Positions 32,743 to 41,751 of a DNA stretch of 48,012 nucleotides are shown one piece after another (within the stretch, counting starts at the first letter, position 1; every line of letters starts with the position of its first letter). The stretch is taken from assembly GCA_018052825.1 (NCBI GenBank), contig JAGPMN010000008.1:1-48012 (forward strand), in the 5' to 3' direction. This stretch comes from Methanothrix sp. Its GTDB lineage: Archaea > Halobacteriota > Methanosarcinia > Methanotrichales > Methanotrichaceae. The notes beneath the pieces were generated by a model that was given only the letters and a program-made list of their open reading frames with translations, was not told where the DNA came from and ran no database searches. The translations under genes were made by a program, and so were the position numbers.

Positions 32743-33495
32743 ATGGCGTTTTACACTTTGGGCCTCACTTTTAATCTTGTGATACTCCTGACAGTGATAG
32801 TACTTGTTGTTTGGATATATGGTATATATTTCAACTTTAAGAAATGGGGCCTCGGATCCACCGGATACCGCGACGAGTTGCGAGACAGCTTCTGGCTCTT
32901 CCTGGCCACCTGGATTCATGAGGCGTTTAAGGACGGCATATGGGTATTTCTGAGGACACTCATATTGGATGTCCTTCTTCTGCGGAGGACTCTTGCGAGA
33001 AGCCCGGTGCGGTGGGTCATGCACCTGAGCATGTTCTATGGCTTTTTGACGCTGGCTGCACTCTCCGGCCTCGGACTCATGATCGATATTGTGGAGCACT
33101 TCAATCTTCTCGGACTCGCCCAGCAGGCTGAGGTCGCCAAGGAGATTATGGCCCTGCCCTTTGATATCTTCGGCTACCTGCTTCTCATTGGCTCCACCAT
33201 CGCCGTGTTCAGGAGGATTTTCCTCAAGTCCGTGAGGGATAACACCTCCGCCTATGATGCCTTCCTCATCGGCGCAGTGTTCCTCATCACAATCACCGGA
33301 TTTTATGCCGAGTGGATGCGTGGCAATGCCTTCCTTGTGGGAAATCTCTTCGAGAATCCCATATATGCTCCTCACTTCGCACTGATCCATACCATACTGG
33401 CCCTGGGATTGTTCGCACTCGTCCTGCCCTGGAGCAAGTACATCCATGTGATAGCTACACCACTGACGCTTTTAGCCAACAGAGGAGGAGAATAA
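32743..33495 (+). CDS. hdrE: heterodisulfide reductase subunit E (membrane cytochrome b)
   Basis: A 250-residue membrane protein with about five helices, the diheme cytochrome b-like anchor of HdrDE. It takes electrons from reduced methanophenazine and passes them to HdrD. Candidate heme ligands are the histidines in VMHLSMFYGFL and PHFALIHTILALG. The N-terminus (NLVILLTVIVLVVWIYGIYFNFKKWGLG) is family-typical. It begins behind a strong ribosome site, and the ribosome site of hdrD (GGAGGAG) is embedded in its last codons. HdrDE restricts the organism to cytochrome-containing methanogens. Confidence 0.93.
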   Translation: MAFYTLGLTFNLVILLTVIVLVVWIYGIYFNFKKWGLGSTGYRDELRDSFWLFLATWIHEAFKDGIWVFLRTLILDVLLLRRTLARSPVRWVMHLSMFYGFLTLAALSGLGLMIDIVEHFNLLGLAQQAEVAKEIMALPFDIFGYLLLIGSTIAVFRRIFLKSVRDNTSAYDAFLIGAVFLITITGFYAEWMRGNAFLVGNLFENPIYAPHFALIHTILALGLFALVLPWSKYIHVIATPLTLLANRGGE

Positions 33496-33496
33496 A

Positions 33497-34867
33497 ATGG
33501 CAGACAACAAGGAATCAAAACCGTTGCTTTCAGGCTTTATGCTCTCCACCCAGCTTATGGAGGTAGACGGCTGCACTCGCTGTCAGGAGTGCATGAAATG
33601 GTGTCCCACATTTGCCGTTAGACCGGACCGCCCCGGCATCACGCCACTGTACAAGATCGCCAGGTGGAGAGAGCTGATGGCCAAGAGCCATAGCCTGCGG
33701 GCCAAGGTCTTCGGCGCCAAGCCGCTAGACGAAGACGAGATGAAGATCTTCACTGAGGATACATATAGCTGCACCACATGTGGTGTCTGCGGTACAGTCT
33801 GCGAGGCGGGAATCAGGACCGTTGATCTCTGGGAGGCCATGCGTCCCAACCTGGTCAAACGCGGCAACGGACCGTGGGGAAAGCAGGCCGCCTTCCCCAC
33901 GATGACCAAAGCGGACAGAAATCCCTACCTGGGCAAGCAGGATGATAGGCTTTGCTGGGTTCCAAAAGACATCAAAATACCGCAGTCAGGTGAGATAGTT
34001 TACTTCGCAGGCTGCACTGCCGCCTACCGCCAGCAGGCACTTGCAGTGGCTTCCGTGAGGATCCTGAGCGAGCTGAATGTGCCATTCGCCATGCTGGGCA
34101 AGGAAGAATGGTGCTGCGCATCTGCCATGGTGAGGACAGGCCAGAGAGATGTGATGGCCGAGCATGCCGTCCACAATGTCGACGCCCTCAAGGATGCAGG
34201 AGCCAAGACTGTGCTGTTTGCCTGTGCCGGTTGCCTCAGAAATTCAGAGATCGATTGGCCGAGATGGTATGAGGGCTATATCCCCTACAAGAACATGCCG
34301 CTCTCCGTCTTCCTGCGGGAAAAGATCCGCAAAGGAGAGGTGAAGTATAAGGTTCCGATCAAATACACAGTTACGTACCATGACCCCTGCCACAACGGCC
34401 GGCACCTCATGCATGATATGGGAAAGGACTGGGCATTTGAGGCCCCTCGTGACTGTATAGCCACCCTCCCTGAAGTCAAGTTCAAGGAGATGGTGAGAAA
34501 CAGAGCCCTGCAGAGGTGCTGTGGAGCAGGCGGCGGCCTCAAGGCCGGTATGCCAGATCTGGCACTGGATTGCGCCAAGGCCAGGGTGAAGGATGGCGAG
34601 GAGGTTTCAGCGGAGATCATTGCCTCAACCTGCCCGTTCTGCAGAAGGAACATCATGGACGGCAGAAATGATGCCAAATCCAACATAAAAGTCCTTGACG
34701 TTGTGGAGCTGATGGCTGCAGCTATGGGCCTAGATACCACCATACCCGAGAACCCGTACACCAAATACCAGGAGCAGGATGTGCTGGTCTGCGGCCCGAC
34801 AACCTGCGCGGTGGAGACTGTAGAGCGCAAGGCGCCAGGCAAGGACCTGGTGGGCGAGGCCGAATAG
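33497..34867 (+). CDS. hdrD: heterodisulfide reductase subunit D
   Basis: A 456-residue catalytic subunit that reduces CoM-S-S-CoB with electrons from HdrE. Two [4Fe-4S] motifs are present at the N-terminus: CTRCQECMKWC (26-36) and CTTCGVCGTVC (92-102). Two CCG domains that bind the noncubane active-site clusters follow: GCTAAYR...WCCASAM...CAGC and DPCHNGRH...RCCGAGGG...CPFC. All expected cysteines appear present. A tail of about 60 residues follows the last CCG motif. The ATG is 1 nt after the hdrE stop, so the two genes form a coupled operon that ends at the hairpin at 34870-34889. Confidence 0.95.
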   Translation: MADNKESKPLLSGFMLSTQLMEVDGCTRCQECMKWCPTFAVRPDRPGITPLYKIARWRELMAKSHSLRAKVFGAKPLDEDEMKIFTEDTYSCTTCGVCGTVCEAGIRTVDLWEAMRPNLVKRGNGPWGKQAAFPTMTKADRNPYLGKQDDRLCWVPKDIKIPQSGEIVYFAGCTAAYRQQALAVASVRILSELNVPFAMLGKEEWCCASAMVRTGQRDVMAEHAVHNVDALKDAGAKTVLFACAGCLRNSEIDWPRWYEGYIPYKNMPLSVFLREKIRKGEVKYKVPIKYTVTYHDPCHNGRHLMHDMGKDWAFEAPRDCIATLPEVKFKEMVRNRALQRCCGAGGGLKAGMPDLALDCAKARVKDGEEVSAEIIASTCPFCRRNIMDGRNDAKSNIKVLDVVELMAAAMGLDTTIPENPYTKYQEQDVLVCGPTTCAVETVERKAPGKDLVGEAE

Positions 34868-34869
34868 GG

Positions 34870-34889
34870 ATGCCCGCTCTCGCGGGCAT
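34870..34889. terminator. bidirectional hairpin after hdrD
   Basis: ATGCCCGC (34870-34877) and GCGGGCAT (34882-34889) pair perfectly around TCTC, between the hdrD stop and the convergent cofE-cdd stop. It is short, GC-rich and symmetric, so it may end or stabilise transcripts from both sides. Confidence 0.55.
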
Positions 34890-34890
34890 T

Positions 34891-36090
34891 CTAAAATAGG
34901 CACTTTTTAGTAAATGCCATGGGCAGGAGCTCTCCTGCTGTAGCTGTTACTGCTTCGCCCCTCGCACTGGCCATTATGACTATTATCTCCTCTCCGAACT
35001 CTATAAGGCTCTGCCGGCATATGCCGCAGGGCGAAACCGGTTCGGCTGTCTCCGCCATCACTGCAATTGCCTCAAATTCCCTCTCACCAGAGGCGATAGC
35101 CTCCGCCAGGGCAGCCCTCTCTGCGCAGATGTCAGCCCCTGATGATGCGTTCTCGATGTTGCCTGCACAGTAAATCCTTCCGCTCCCGGCCAGAAGAGCT
35201 GCCCCCACATGGAACTGGGAGTAAGGGGCATAGGCTTTTTGCATGGCCTGCCGGGCCCGCTCAATGAGCTGATCGTATCCACCATTGTACGGACGGGGTA
35301 AGAGGGGCGGATGGCTGGATTGTGTCCGGGATGATATGGGCCCGCCTGACATAAGGGCTCCGATGTACATGCACTCCTCGGGCGGGATATTTGGCATCCG
35401 GCACTCGACATCCCTTATGGCCACAGGGGCGTCCCTGATGATCACTGCGGGAACTCCTTCGTCTCCCTCTCCCATGACGATTTGAGCGGCGGAGACGAGG
35501 TTGTCTGCAACTGCCTTCCTTGTGATCTTCAGCTCCCTGCCGAATAGGTCCTTCTGGCCGCGGGCGTCCTCCACAGGCTCGATGCCGGCGCAGGCAAGGG
35601 CCACGCCCACGCATCCCAGTCGCAGGGGATGGGTGCGGCTGTCGCCTATGACCACGCCGATCTGCTTTTTCCCTGCCAGCCTCTCCCGGATCCGCCGGGC
35701 CGACTGCTGCGCGTCTGCGGGAAAGAGGACAACGTGGCCTGGAGGGGCATTCGAGTTATCGATTCCTGCATTGGGATAGAGAAAGCCCTCTTTGAGGGTG
35801 AGGACAACGCCGGGAATGCCACCCATGATCTCATCAGACTCACTGAGTATCAGCTCCATCTCCCTGGGATCTTTTCCATACTTTGCAGCAAGGCCCCGGG
35901 CCTGCTCTCCGGGGCTGACGTCCTGCAAAGCCACCACCCGTCCCTCAGCCGTGGCCACGGCGCTCTCTGAGACCACCAGAATGTCTCCGTCCTGCAGAAA
36001 GAGGCCCGACCTTTCCAGAGCCTCCTCCAGGCGGGCCGGCAGGTCATCCCCCGGCCTGATAAGATCCGTCTTAATGCCAATTACATGCAA
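34891..36090 (-). CDS. cofE: fusion of coenzyme F420:L-glutamate ligase and cytidine deaminase
   Basis: A 399-residue two-domain protein. Residues 1 to about 250 are CofE, which adds glutamates to F420-0 with GTP (IKTDLIRPGDDL, LVVSESAVATAEGR, PNAGIDNSNAPPG, IGDSRTHPLRLG, VPAVIIRDAPV). A Ser/Pro-rich linker (251-270) leads to a full cytidine deaminase (271-399) with AYAPYSQFHVGAALL, NIENASSGADICAERAAL and PCGICRQ; Cys322, Glu324, Cys355 and Cys358 should bind zinc and activate water. The start is a TTG with GGTGAGTAGGA ahead. No stop or frameshift separates the halves, so this is a true gene fusion in this sequence. The dihydropteroate synthase-like gene lies 30 nt upstream. Confidence 0.9.
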   Translation of the reverse strand: MHVIGIKTDLIRPGDDLPARLEEALERSGLFLQDGDILVVSESAVATAEGRVVALQDVSPGEQARGLAAKYGKDPREMELILSESDEIMGGIPGVVLTLKEGFLYPNAGIDNSNAPPGHVVLFPADAQQSARRIRERLAGKKQIGVVIGDSRTHPLRLGCVGVALACAGIEPVEDARGQKDLFGRELKITRKAVADNLVSAAQIVMGEGDEGVPAVIIRDAPVAIRDVECRMPNIPPEECMYIGALMSGGPISSRTQSSHPPLLPRPYNGGYDQLIERARQAMQKAYAPYSQFHVGAALLAGSGRIYCAGNIENASSGADICAERAALAEAIASGEREFEAIAVMAETAEPVSPCGICRQSLIEFGEEIIVIMASARGEAVTATAGELLPMAFTKKCLF

Positions 36091-36120
36091 TCCTACTCAC
36101 CTGTGCTTTGATCTGTGGTT

Positions 36121-37326
36121 CTACAGATGCAGTGCCTGCTCGATAAGCTCCGCCAGCCGGGAGAGCCGGAATGGCTGCCCTTTTAAATTCTTGACCAGCC
36201 CGGAGATCTGGTGAGCCGTGCCCAATATTAAGACCTCCTGCGGATGAGGATCGCAGCGCAGGGCCAGCCTGGGTATGGCTGCATCCCCTCCCCGGGAGAG
36301 CATCTCCTGCTTGATTATGAGGGCCTCCATGCTGCTTAAGTTGCGGGCGGCCAGAATGCGAAAGACGCCCTTCTTGCACAGCGTGCCCCAGCCCCGCTCA
36401 TCGACCCCGGTGCGGCGCAGCAGCTGCCCGAGGTCCTGCGAGAAACCCAGGCCATCCAGAACCTCCACCTCCATATCCCCGTCTATAGAGCATGAGCGTC
36501 TGCCCCGTACGGCCTCAGCCATTCTTATAGTGTTCAGGCTGGCGGACACATCATGGGTGCGGACGATGTGGGCTCCCATGTGGACAGCTACAGCCGTCGC
36601 TGCCAGCGACCCCTCCAGCCTCTGAAAGGGATCGGGCTGATTGAGGACCTCTCCTATGAACGACTTTCTGGATAGCGCTGCCATCACTGGCCTGCCAAGG
36701 ACCCTCAGGCGGTCCAGGCTGTTCAATATTGCCAGGTCGTGAGAGGGTGTCTTCTCAGGCACCCATTTGCCTATGCCGGGGTCTATGGAGATATTCGCCG
36801 GGTCGACGCCCGCCTTCTCTGCATCCCGAACCCTCTCTCCCAGCAGGGGTATGATCTGATCCATATAAAGCAGATCTCCCGGCCGCCTTTCTGAGGCCAT
36901 GATGATAAGTGAGCCGCTCTGCTCGGCAACACTGGCAGCCATGGCCGGATCTGAGAGGCCCGATACGTCATTGATGCATGTCGCGCCGAGGGAGAGGGCA
37001 TCGGCAGCCACCGACGCCCTCTGCGTGTCCACGGAGACGTCTATGTCAAGCCCCTCCAGCACCTCCTTCAAGGCAGGAAAGAGCCTCTCCCTCTCAAGGG
37101 ACTCGCCGACGAATGGAGAGCCGGGTGCGGTGGAGACCGCCCCCAGGTCGATGATGTCTGCGCCCTGCTCCTGCATGCTCAGTGCCAGGGAGAGGGCCTC
37201 ACCCGGTCCCGCTACAGAGCCCTTGTAGAACGACTCCCGGCTGAGGTTGATGATGCCCATCAACCGCACGGGCTGGCTGTCCCCCACCGGTACGCGGCCC
37301 AAAAAGCCTTCAATCAATTCGAGCAC
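36121..37326 (-). CDS. dihydropteroate synthase-like protein with C-terminal extension
   Basis: A 401-residue protein. Residues 15-270 form a DHPS TIM barrel (RLMGIINLSRESFYKGS, GADIIDLGAVSTAPGS, VSVDTQRA, INDVSG, DPGIGKW, SRKSFIG, RTHDV). In bacterial DHPS the first motif is NxTPDSF; here it is NLSRESF. About 130 further residues (270-401) form an extra domain absent from bacterial FolP. Methanogens use such proteins in tetrahydromethanopterin synthesis, which is the probable role. The GTG at 37326 touches the AGGAG site; a TTG at 37317 would be better spaced. It leads into the cofE-cdd gene. Confidence 0.85.
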   Translation of the reverse strand: MLELIEGFLGRVPVGDSQPVRLMGIINLSRESFYKGSVAGPGEALSLALSMQEQGADIIDLGAVSTAPGSPFVGESLERERLFPALKEVLEGLDIDVSVDTQRASVAADALSLGATCINDVSGLSDPAMAASVAEQSGSLIIMASERRPGDLLYMDQIIPLLGERVRDAEKAGVDPANISIDPGIGKWVPEKTPSHDLAILNSLDRLRVLGRPVMAALSRKSFIGEVLNQPDPFQRLEGSLAATAVAVHMGAHIVRTHDVSASLNTIRMAEAVRGRRSCSIDGDMEVEVLDGLGFSQDLGQLLRRTGVDERGWGTLCKKGVFRILAARNLSSMEALIIKQEMLSRGGDAAIPRLALRCDPHPQEVLILGTAHQISGLVKNLKGQPFRLSRLAELIEQALHL

Positions 37327-37345
37327 CTCCTAAGCATTCATATCT

Positions 37346-38140
37346 TTACTCCGAAAGACGCAGCAGTATGCCTGTCCTTCTTGCCCTTTCGATGGCGCGA
37401 TCCAGCAGGAACAGACCGAGGACGATGTAGAATGCCGCCAGAAATACGCCTGCAGCCAGATGATGCTGGCCTGGGATAAATATTGACCTGTAATACTCAA
37501 GGAAGTAGGTTAGGGGCAGCAGCCTGGCAAATGCCTGGAAGAGAGGGGGCAGGACCTCAACAGGATAGTAGATTCCGCTCACCAGCATTATGAGGCCGCT
37601 CAGGCTCCAGGCGGCCACGTCCGCCTTCTGGCCGAATGTGAGGATGGATATGCAGACTGTGATGCCTATCACCACCGCCATTGCAAAGACGCCTGCGAGG
37701 AAGATGAGCACGGGAATGAGGCCCCCCTCCTGGAATTTGAAGCCGAAGAGGTAGTGGCTCACGCCTGCCAGTATTATGAAGACCACGCTGCCCCTCATTA
37801 TGCCGAAGAGGGCGGCTCCGAATACCAGGTGGTAGCTTCTCACGGGCGCTATGAATGTGTTCTTGATGCTCTTGGACCACATGTCGAAGAGGAGCACATA
37901 GGCCACATCGATCTGGGCAACCTGTAAAATGGTTAAACCAATAGCTCCAACCAGGAGGAAGGAGACCATTGATCCCTCCACATCGAGAAACCGGGTGAGC
38001 AGGCCGATTGATAGCAGGCTGATCAGGGGCCAGAAGAACAGCTCGAATACGGTGAATATATTCCTCTTGGAGGTGATCCAGTTCTTGTAGGCCGAGGCCA
38101 GATACTTGTTGAGCTCACCTTGCCAGCTCAATGAATACAT
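37346..38140 (-). CDS. ABC-2 type transporter permease
   Basis: A 264-residue membrane protein with six helices and the ABC-2 family pattern (SKRNIFTVFELFFWPLISLLSIGLL, SGIYYPVEVLPPLFQAFARLLPLTYFLEYYRSIF). It overlaps the 3' end of the ATPase gene by 26 nt in another frame, so the two form one exporter. The ATG sits directly on GGAGG; a TTG at 38131 would be better spaced. The substrate is unknown. Confidence 0.88.
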   Translation of the reverse strand: MYSLSWQGELNKYLASAYKNWITSKRNIFTVFELFFWPLISLLSIGLLTRFLDVEGSMVSFLLVGAIGLTILQVAQIDVAYVLLFDMWSKSIKNTFIAPVRSYHLVFGAALFGIMRGSVVFIILAGVSHYLFGFKFQEGGLIPVLIFLAGVFAMAVVIGITVCISILTFGQKADVAAWSLSGLIMLVSGIYYPVEVLPPLFQAFARLLPLTYFLEYYRSIFIPGQHHLAAGVFLAAFYIVLGLFLLDRAIERARRTGILLRLSE

Positions 38141-39071
38141 CCTCCAGGTCGGGCTCCTTTATATCCAGGTTCAGTATCCTCGCACGGGAGAAGAGCTTGA
38201 TGATCCCGTCCAGGCTGTCTCCTCCATTACCGCCATCTCTCCGGTCGATCATAATCTCCACACAGCCAGGCGCGGCCTTCAGCCCCAGGACGCCTGGCAT
38301 CCTCTGCAGGGCAGAGATGTCCACCTCTCCCTCGTATGTAACTGCCACCCTCTCTCCGATGGATAGCTGCCTCTTCAAATTGCGGGGGGTGTCCAGGGCC
38401 GCGATCCTTCCCTTGCGCAGAAAGGCGACCCTGTGGCAGAGTATCTCCGCCTCAGGCATGTAGTGGGTGGACAGGACAACTGATATGTTCTCTTCGCTGT
38501 GGATTCTCCGGATGAGCTCCCTGGTCTTCTTGGACATATCGGGATCAAGGCCCGTGGTGGGCTCATCCAGGAAGAGCAGGCGGGGGTGGTTCATCATGGC
38601 CTTGGCTATTGACAGGCGCTGTTTTAAGCCTGTGGAGAGGTTTTCAAATCTCATGTCCCGGAACTCCTCCAGCTCAAAGGCGGCGATCTGCTCTTCCACA
38701 GCCCGGGACAGCTGCCCGCCATAGAGGCCGTAGAGCATTCCGTAGTGGCGCAGGTTCTCCGCCACGGTCAGGCTCCAGGGAAAGTTGGGCTTGGCTGAGC
38801 TGATGTTTATGGCCTTGCGTATATCGCCCTGCCTGCGCCGCGCATCCATGCCCAGAATGAATAGGCTGCCCCCCTCCGGATATATCAATGTCGAGAGGAT
38901 GGAGATGAGTGTGGTCTTGCCTGAACCATTGGGTCCGAGCAGGCCGAAGATCTCACCCTCCTCCACATCCAGGTCGATGCCGGAGAGAACTGTGGCCGGT
39001 CTGCCAAAAAAGCTCTTGTAGCTCTTGCAAATTCCCCTGGCCTCAACAGCCTTTTGTGTCACAGGTACCAT
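38115..39071 (-). CDS. ABC-2 type transporter ATP-binding protein
   Basis: About 318 residues. It has Walker A GPNGSGKTT, the signature LSTGLKQRLSIAKAM (a variant of LSGGQ), Walker B LLFLDEPTTGLD and the H-loop STHYMPEAE. The C-terminal 100 residues form the extra domain found in drug and lipid exporters of this type. Upstream ATG and GTG codons (39101, 39125) would add 10-18 residues before the conserved domain. It pairs with the overlapping permease. Confidence 0.9.
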   Translation of the reverse strand: MVPVTQKAVEARGICKSYKSFFGRPATVLSGIDLDVEEGEIFGLLGPNGSGKTTLISILSTLIYPEGGSLFILGMDARRRQGDIRKAINISSAKPNFPWSLTVAENLRHYGMLYGLYGGQLSRAVEEQIAAFELEEFRDMRFENLSTGLKQRLSIAKAMMNHPRLLFLDEPTTGLDPDMSKKTRELIRRIHSEENISVVLSTHYMPEAEILCHRVAFLRKGRIAALDTPRNLKRQLSIGERVAVTYEGEVDISALQRMPGVLGLKAAPGCVEIMIDRRDGGNGGDSLDGIIKLFSRARILNLDIKEPDLEDVFIELAR

Positions 39072-39152
39072 CCTTTTATCCCCGATCTCTGCTCCTTTCA
39101 TATCTTCCACACATGCCCTTTCCACAAACTGCTCTCCTTTCCGACGTTGTGT

Positions 39153-40118
39153 CTACCGCCATCTCCTCTTGCGGCGGAAGGAATGGGCAAGTACTGCGGA
39201 CGTGACCAGGGCGAGGGCGGCGAGGGCTGCCTCCTCCGGCCAGCCGGCAGAGGAGAGCGTGATGGTCAGGGGGAGAGTTATACGTTTCTCCCTGCAGGTG
39301 AGCTCACAGCCCATCTGGTACTCGCCGGGCAGGGCGTCGCTGTCCACCTGCACTGCAAAGCCGGCAACGACCAGCTCTCCTGGATCTATGTCGCCCAAAG
39401 CTGCAGCTGCGTCCCGGACATGAAGGGGCGCCGCTGCCAGCAGGCGCGCCGAGCAGTTGCAGAGGGGATGCTCCTCCCCTACGGCAAAGGCCACCAGCAG
39501 GGTGCCGCTGCATCCGGGGGACAGATCGGACCTGACTGCCGAGATCTGCAGGGGCAGACGTCCGCCTTCTACATAGGCCCGCAGGGTGAGATTGCTCCTC
39601 TCCGACTGCAGCAGGGGAAAGACCTCCCCGTCTCTCACGCTGGCGTCCACCTGCCGCTCATACTCCACGAGCAGGGGCAGGTCATACCATCCGCTGGCGT
39701 TCCTATCCACAGTCACATTGAAGATCAGCCTTCTCACCTGCCCGGCAGGGAGTCTGTCGATATGCTGCGGACCGTCGGCGGAGCGCAGGGGTCCGGATGC
39801 CGGCAGTTGTGCGCTGATGTTGATGGCATCGGGGCTCTTCATCTCCTCAATCATCTCTTGCCAGATCTCCTCACTTTTGCCGCTGCCGTTTATGGCCACG
39901 AGCTCCTCCAGCTCTCCATCGTTGGACAGGTCAATGGCCAGTGTGCCCCGGCCTGCGGAGAGGACGGGACTGGCTACAGAGGCCTTCAGCGCAGGCTGGC
40001 CCAGTGACTTGTAGTGGTCGTCGGAGAAGAAGAGCAGGTCCTGGGAAAAGGCTGCTTCAGATGCGCAGAAAAGCAGCAGAATGCAGATGACGGCGGTCCC
40101 CTCCGGCTTTCTCTTCAT
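39153..40118 (-). CDS. exported, membrane-anchored protein of unknown function
   Basis: A 321-residue protein with an N-terminal signal peptide (TAVICILLLFCASEAAFS), a beta-rich ectodomain with several glycosylation-type NxS/T sites, and a single C-terminal helix (AALAALALVTSAVLAHSF) followed by RRKRRWR. The body resembles NEW1/COG1361-type extracytoplasmic beta domains (LIFNVTVDRNASGWYDLPLLVEY; GTLLVAFAVGEEHPLCNCSARLLAAA). It starts 32 nt after znuB on the same strand, so it may be a surface component of the metal uptake system. A TATA-like element near 40141-40150 could also drive it alone. Confidence 0.7.
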   Translation of the reverse strand: MKRKPEGTAVICILLLFCASEAAFSQDLLFFSDDHYKSLGQPALKASVASPVLSAGRGTLAIDLSNDGELEELVAINGSGKSEEIWQEMIEEMKSPDAINISAQLPASGPLRSADGPQHIDRLPAGQVRRLIFNVTVDRNASGWYDLPLLVEYERQVDASVRDGEVFPLLQSERSNLTLRAYVEGGRLPLQISAVRSDLSPGCSGTLLVAFAVGEEHPLCNCSARLLAAAPLHVRDAAAALGDIDPGELVVAGFAVQVDSDALPGEYQMGCELTCREKRITLPLTITLSSAGWPEEAALAALALVTSAVLAHSFRRKRRWR

Positions 40119-40150
40119 CCCGTAAGGCTAGGCAGGCCTCATTTATTAGC

Positions 40151-40963
40151 CTATCTGGAAATGAGAGTGCTGACGAAGAAGGCCAGGGCGGCTGTGAGGA
40201 TGATGGTGGCTCCGGATGGCACATCGAGCACATAGGAGAGCAGCAGGCCGGCTGTCACAAAGACGGCACCGAGAACTACGGAGCCTGCCATTATAGCCGG
40301 CAGGCCGGACAGATGCCTTCTGCTTATGGCTCCGGGGATGGTGAGAAGAGCTACGACCATGATTATGCCCACGATCTTGATGAGTATGACAACGCTGAAG
40401 GCCACCATGCCCAGCAGCAGAAGCCTCAGCTCCTGAACTGGAAGGCCGATGGCCTCGCCGTAGACGGGATCGAAGGACAGCAGGAGCAGCTCCTTGTATA
40501 GAAGAAAGACTGCGGCCATGATGATCAGTGTGAGGCTGCAGATGAGCAGCACATCGCCCTGCGTCACCGCCAGGATGTTTCCGAAGAGGTAGCCGTAGAG
40601 GTCCCTGGCGTAGCCCTCTGAGAGCGTGAGCAGCATTATGCCCAAAGCCATGCCCGTGGCCATGAAGACGCCGATGGCAGTGTCCTCGGATATGCGGCCT
40701 CTGGAGCTGACCATGCCGATTCCAAGAGCCGTGAGTATGGCGGAGGCGATTCCGAAGGCCAGGGGATCGTAGCCCAAAAAGTAGCCGAGGCCGATGCCTC
40801 CGAAGGCGGCGTGGGCTATGCCGTCGCTTATGAAAACTATTTTATTTAAAATCACATAAATTCCAATTATGCCGCAGAGCACTGAGGCGGCCAGGCCCGC
40901 AGCCAGGGCGTTTCTCATGAAGTCGTATTGCAGAAAGTCCAGTTGGCTTATGAATTCAATCAT
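40151..40963 (-). CDS. zinc/manganese ABC transporter permease
   Basis: A 270-residue permease of the ZnuB/MntB (ABC-3) family with about eight helices. Family features include YVILNKIVFISDGIAHAAFGGIGLGYFLG and VQELRLLLLGMVAFSVVILIKIVGIIMVVALLTIPGA. It overlaps the ATPase gene by 8 nt, giving translational coupling. The metal (zinc or manganese) cannot be decided from sequence alone. Confidence 0.92.
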   Translation of the reverse strand: MIEFISQLDFLQYDFMRNALAAGLAASVLCGIIGIYVILNKIVFISDGIAHAAFGGIGLGYFLGYDPLAFGIASAILTALGIGMVSSRGRISEDTAIGVFMATGMALGIMLLTLSEGYARDLYGYLFGNILAVTQGDVLLICSLTLIIMAAVFLLYKELLLLSFDPVYGEAIGLPVQELRLLLLGMVAFSVVILIKIVGIIMVVALLTIPGAISRRHLSGLPAIMAGSVVLGAVFVTAGLLLSYVLDVPSGATIILTAALAFFVSTLISR

Positions 40964-41717
40964 GCATCCTCAGTACCCGGTGGGGCGTGCCGTGGGCTAT
41001 CATCTCTACCGGGCAGCCGTAGGCCTTCTCTATCTCGTCGCTGCTCAGCTCCTTCGTGCCGTGATAGTAGAGCCTCTGGTTGAGGCAGGCGATCTTGCTG
41101 ACATAAGTGGATATGGCTGTCACATCATGGGATACCAGCACAATGGCTATGCCAAGATCGCGATTGAGATGGCAGAGCAGATCGTAGAACTCCGTCTGCT
41201 GGGCTGAATCCACACCGGATGTGGGCTCGTCCAGCAGAAGAAGCTTCGGATCTGATACCATAGAGCGGGCAACAAAGACCCTCTGCTGCTCGCCTCCTGA
41301 GAGGGCACCGATCTCCCGGCCCTCTCGGTCCGCCATGCCGACCGCATCCAGGGCGCGCCTGGCGGCCTCGCGGTCGCTTTTGTCATAGCGGCGGAGCATG
41401 CCTGTTCTGCTGAACCTTCCCATTAGGACGACGTCAAGCGCTTTTACGGGAAAGCTCTGGTCGAAGATCGTCTTCTGGGGAAGGTAGCCCACCTGGCTGC
41501 GGGCGGCTGCAGGCGGCAGCCCGAAGATCCTGATGCCGCCCCTCTCCGGCCTGATCAGGCCCAGCATCACCTTGAGCAGCGTAGACTTGCCACCGCCGTT
41601 GGGGCCGATCAGGCCGAGAAAGTCGCCGGCCTCCAGTTCGAGGTGGATGTCCTCGAGGACTGCGTGCTCCCCATGGCAGACCCAGAGGCCTTTTATTGAT
41701 ACGATCTGATCAGCCAT
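40956..41717 (-). CDS. zinc/manganese ABC transporter ATP-binding protein
   Basis: About 253 residues with Walker A GPNGGGKST, signature LSGGEQQR, Walker B LLLLDEPTSGVD and the H-loop VSHDV. It energises the permease encoded next. A TTG at 41744 would add nine basic residues; the ATG at 41717 (MADQIVSIKGLWV) matches the usual family start. Confidence 0.92.
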   Translation of the reverse strand: MADQIVSIKGLWVCHGEHAVLEDIHLELEAGDFLGLIGPNGGGKSTLLKVMLGLIRPERGGIRIFGLPPAAARSQVGYLPQKTIFDQSFPVKALDVVLMGRFSRTGMLRRYDKSDREAARRALDAVGMADREGREIGALSGGEQQRVFVARSMVSDPKLLLLDEPTSGVDSAQQTEFYDLLCHLNRDLGIAIVLVSHDVTAISTYVSKIACLNQRLYYHGTKELSSDEIEKAYGCPVEMIAHGTPHRVLRMHD

Positions 41718-41751
41718 CCTTTTTCTGTTTCTCCTTTTCTGCAAATGAAAT

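Noticed and set aside
32668..33447. 259-codon minus-strand frame over hdrE
   Set aside because: It is antisense to the hydrophobic hdrE gene; the charged His/Glu/Gln-rich product is the expected mirror of membrane-helix codons.
39054..40007. 317-codon plus-strand frame
   Set aside because: It lies antisense to the exported anchored protein, which has a signal peptide and C-terminal anchor; the plus frame has low-complexity Gly/Gln composition and no domain.
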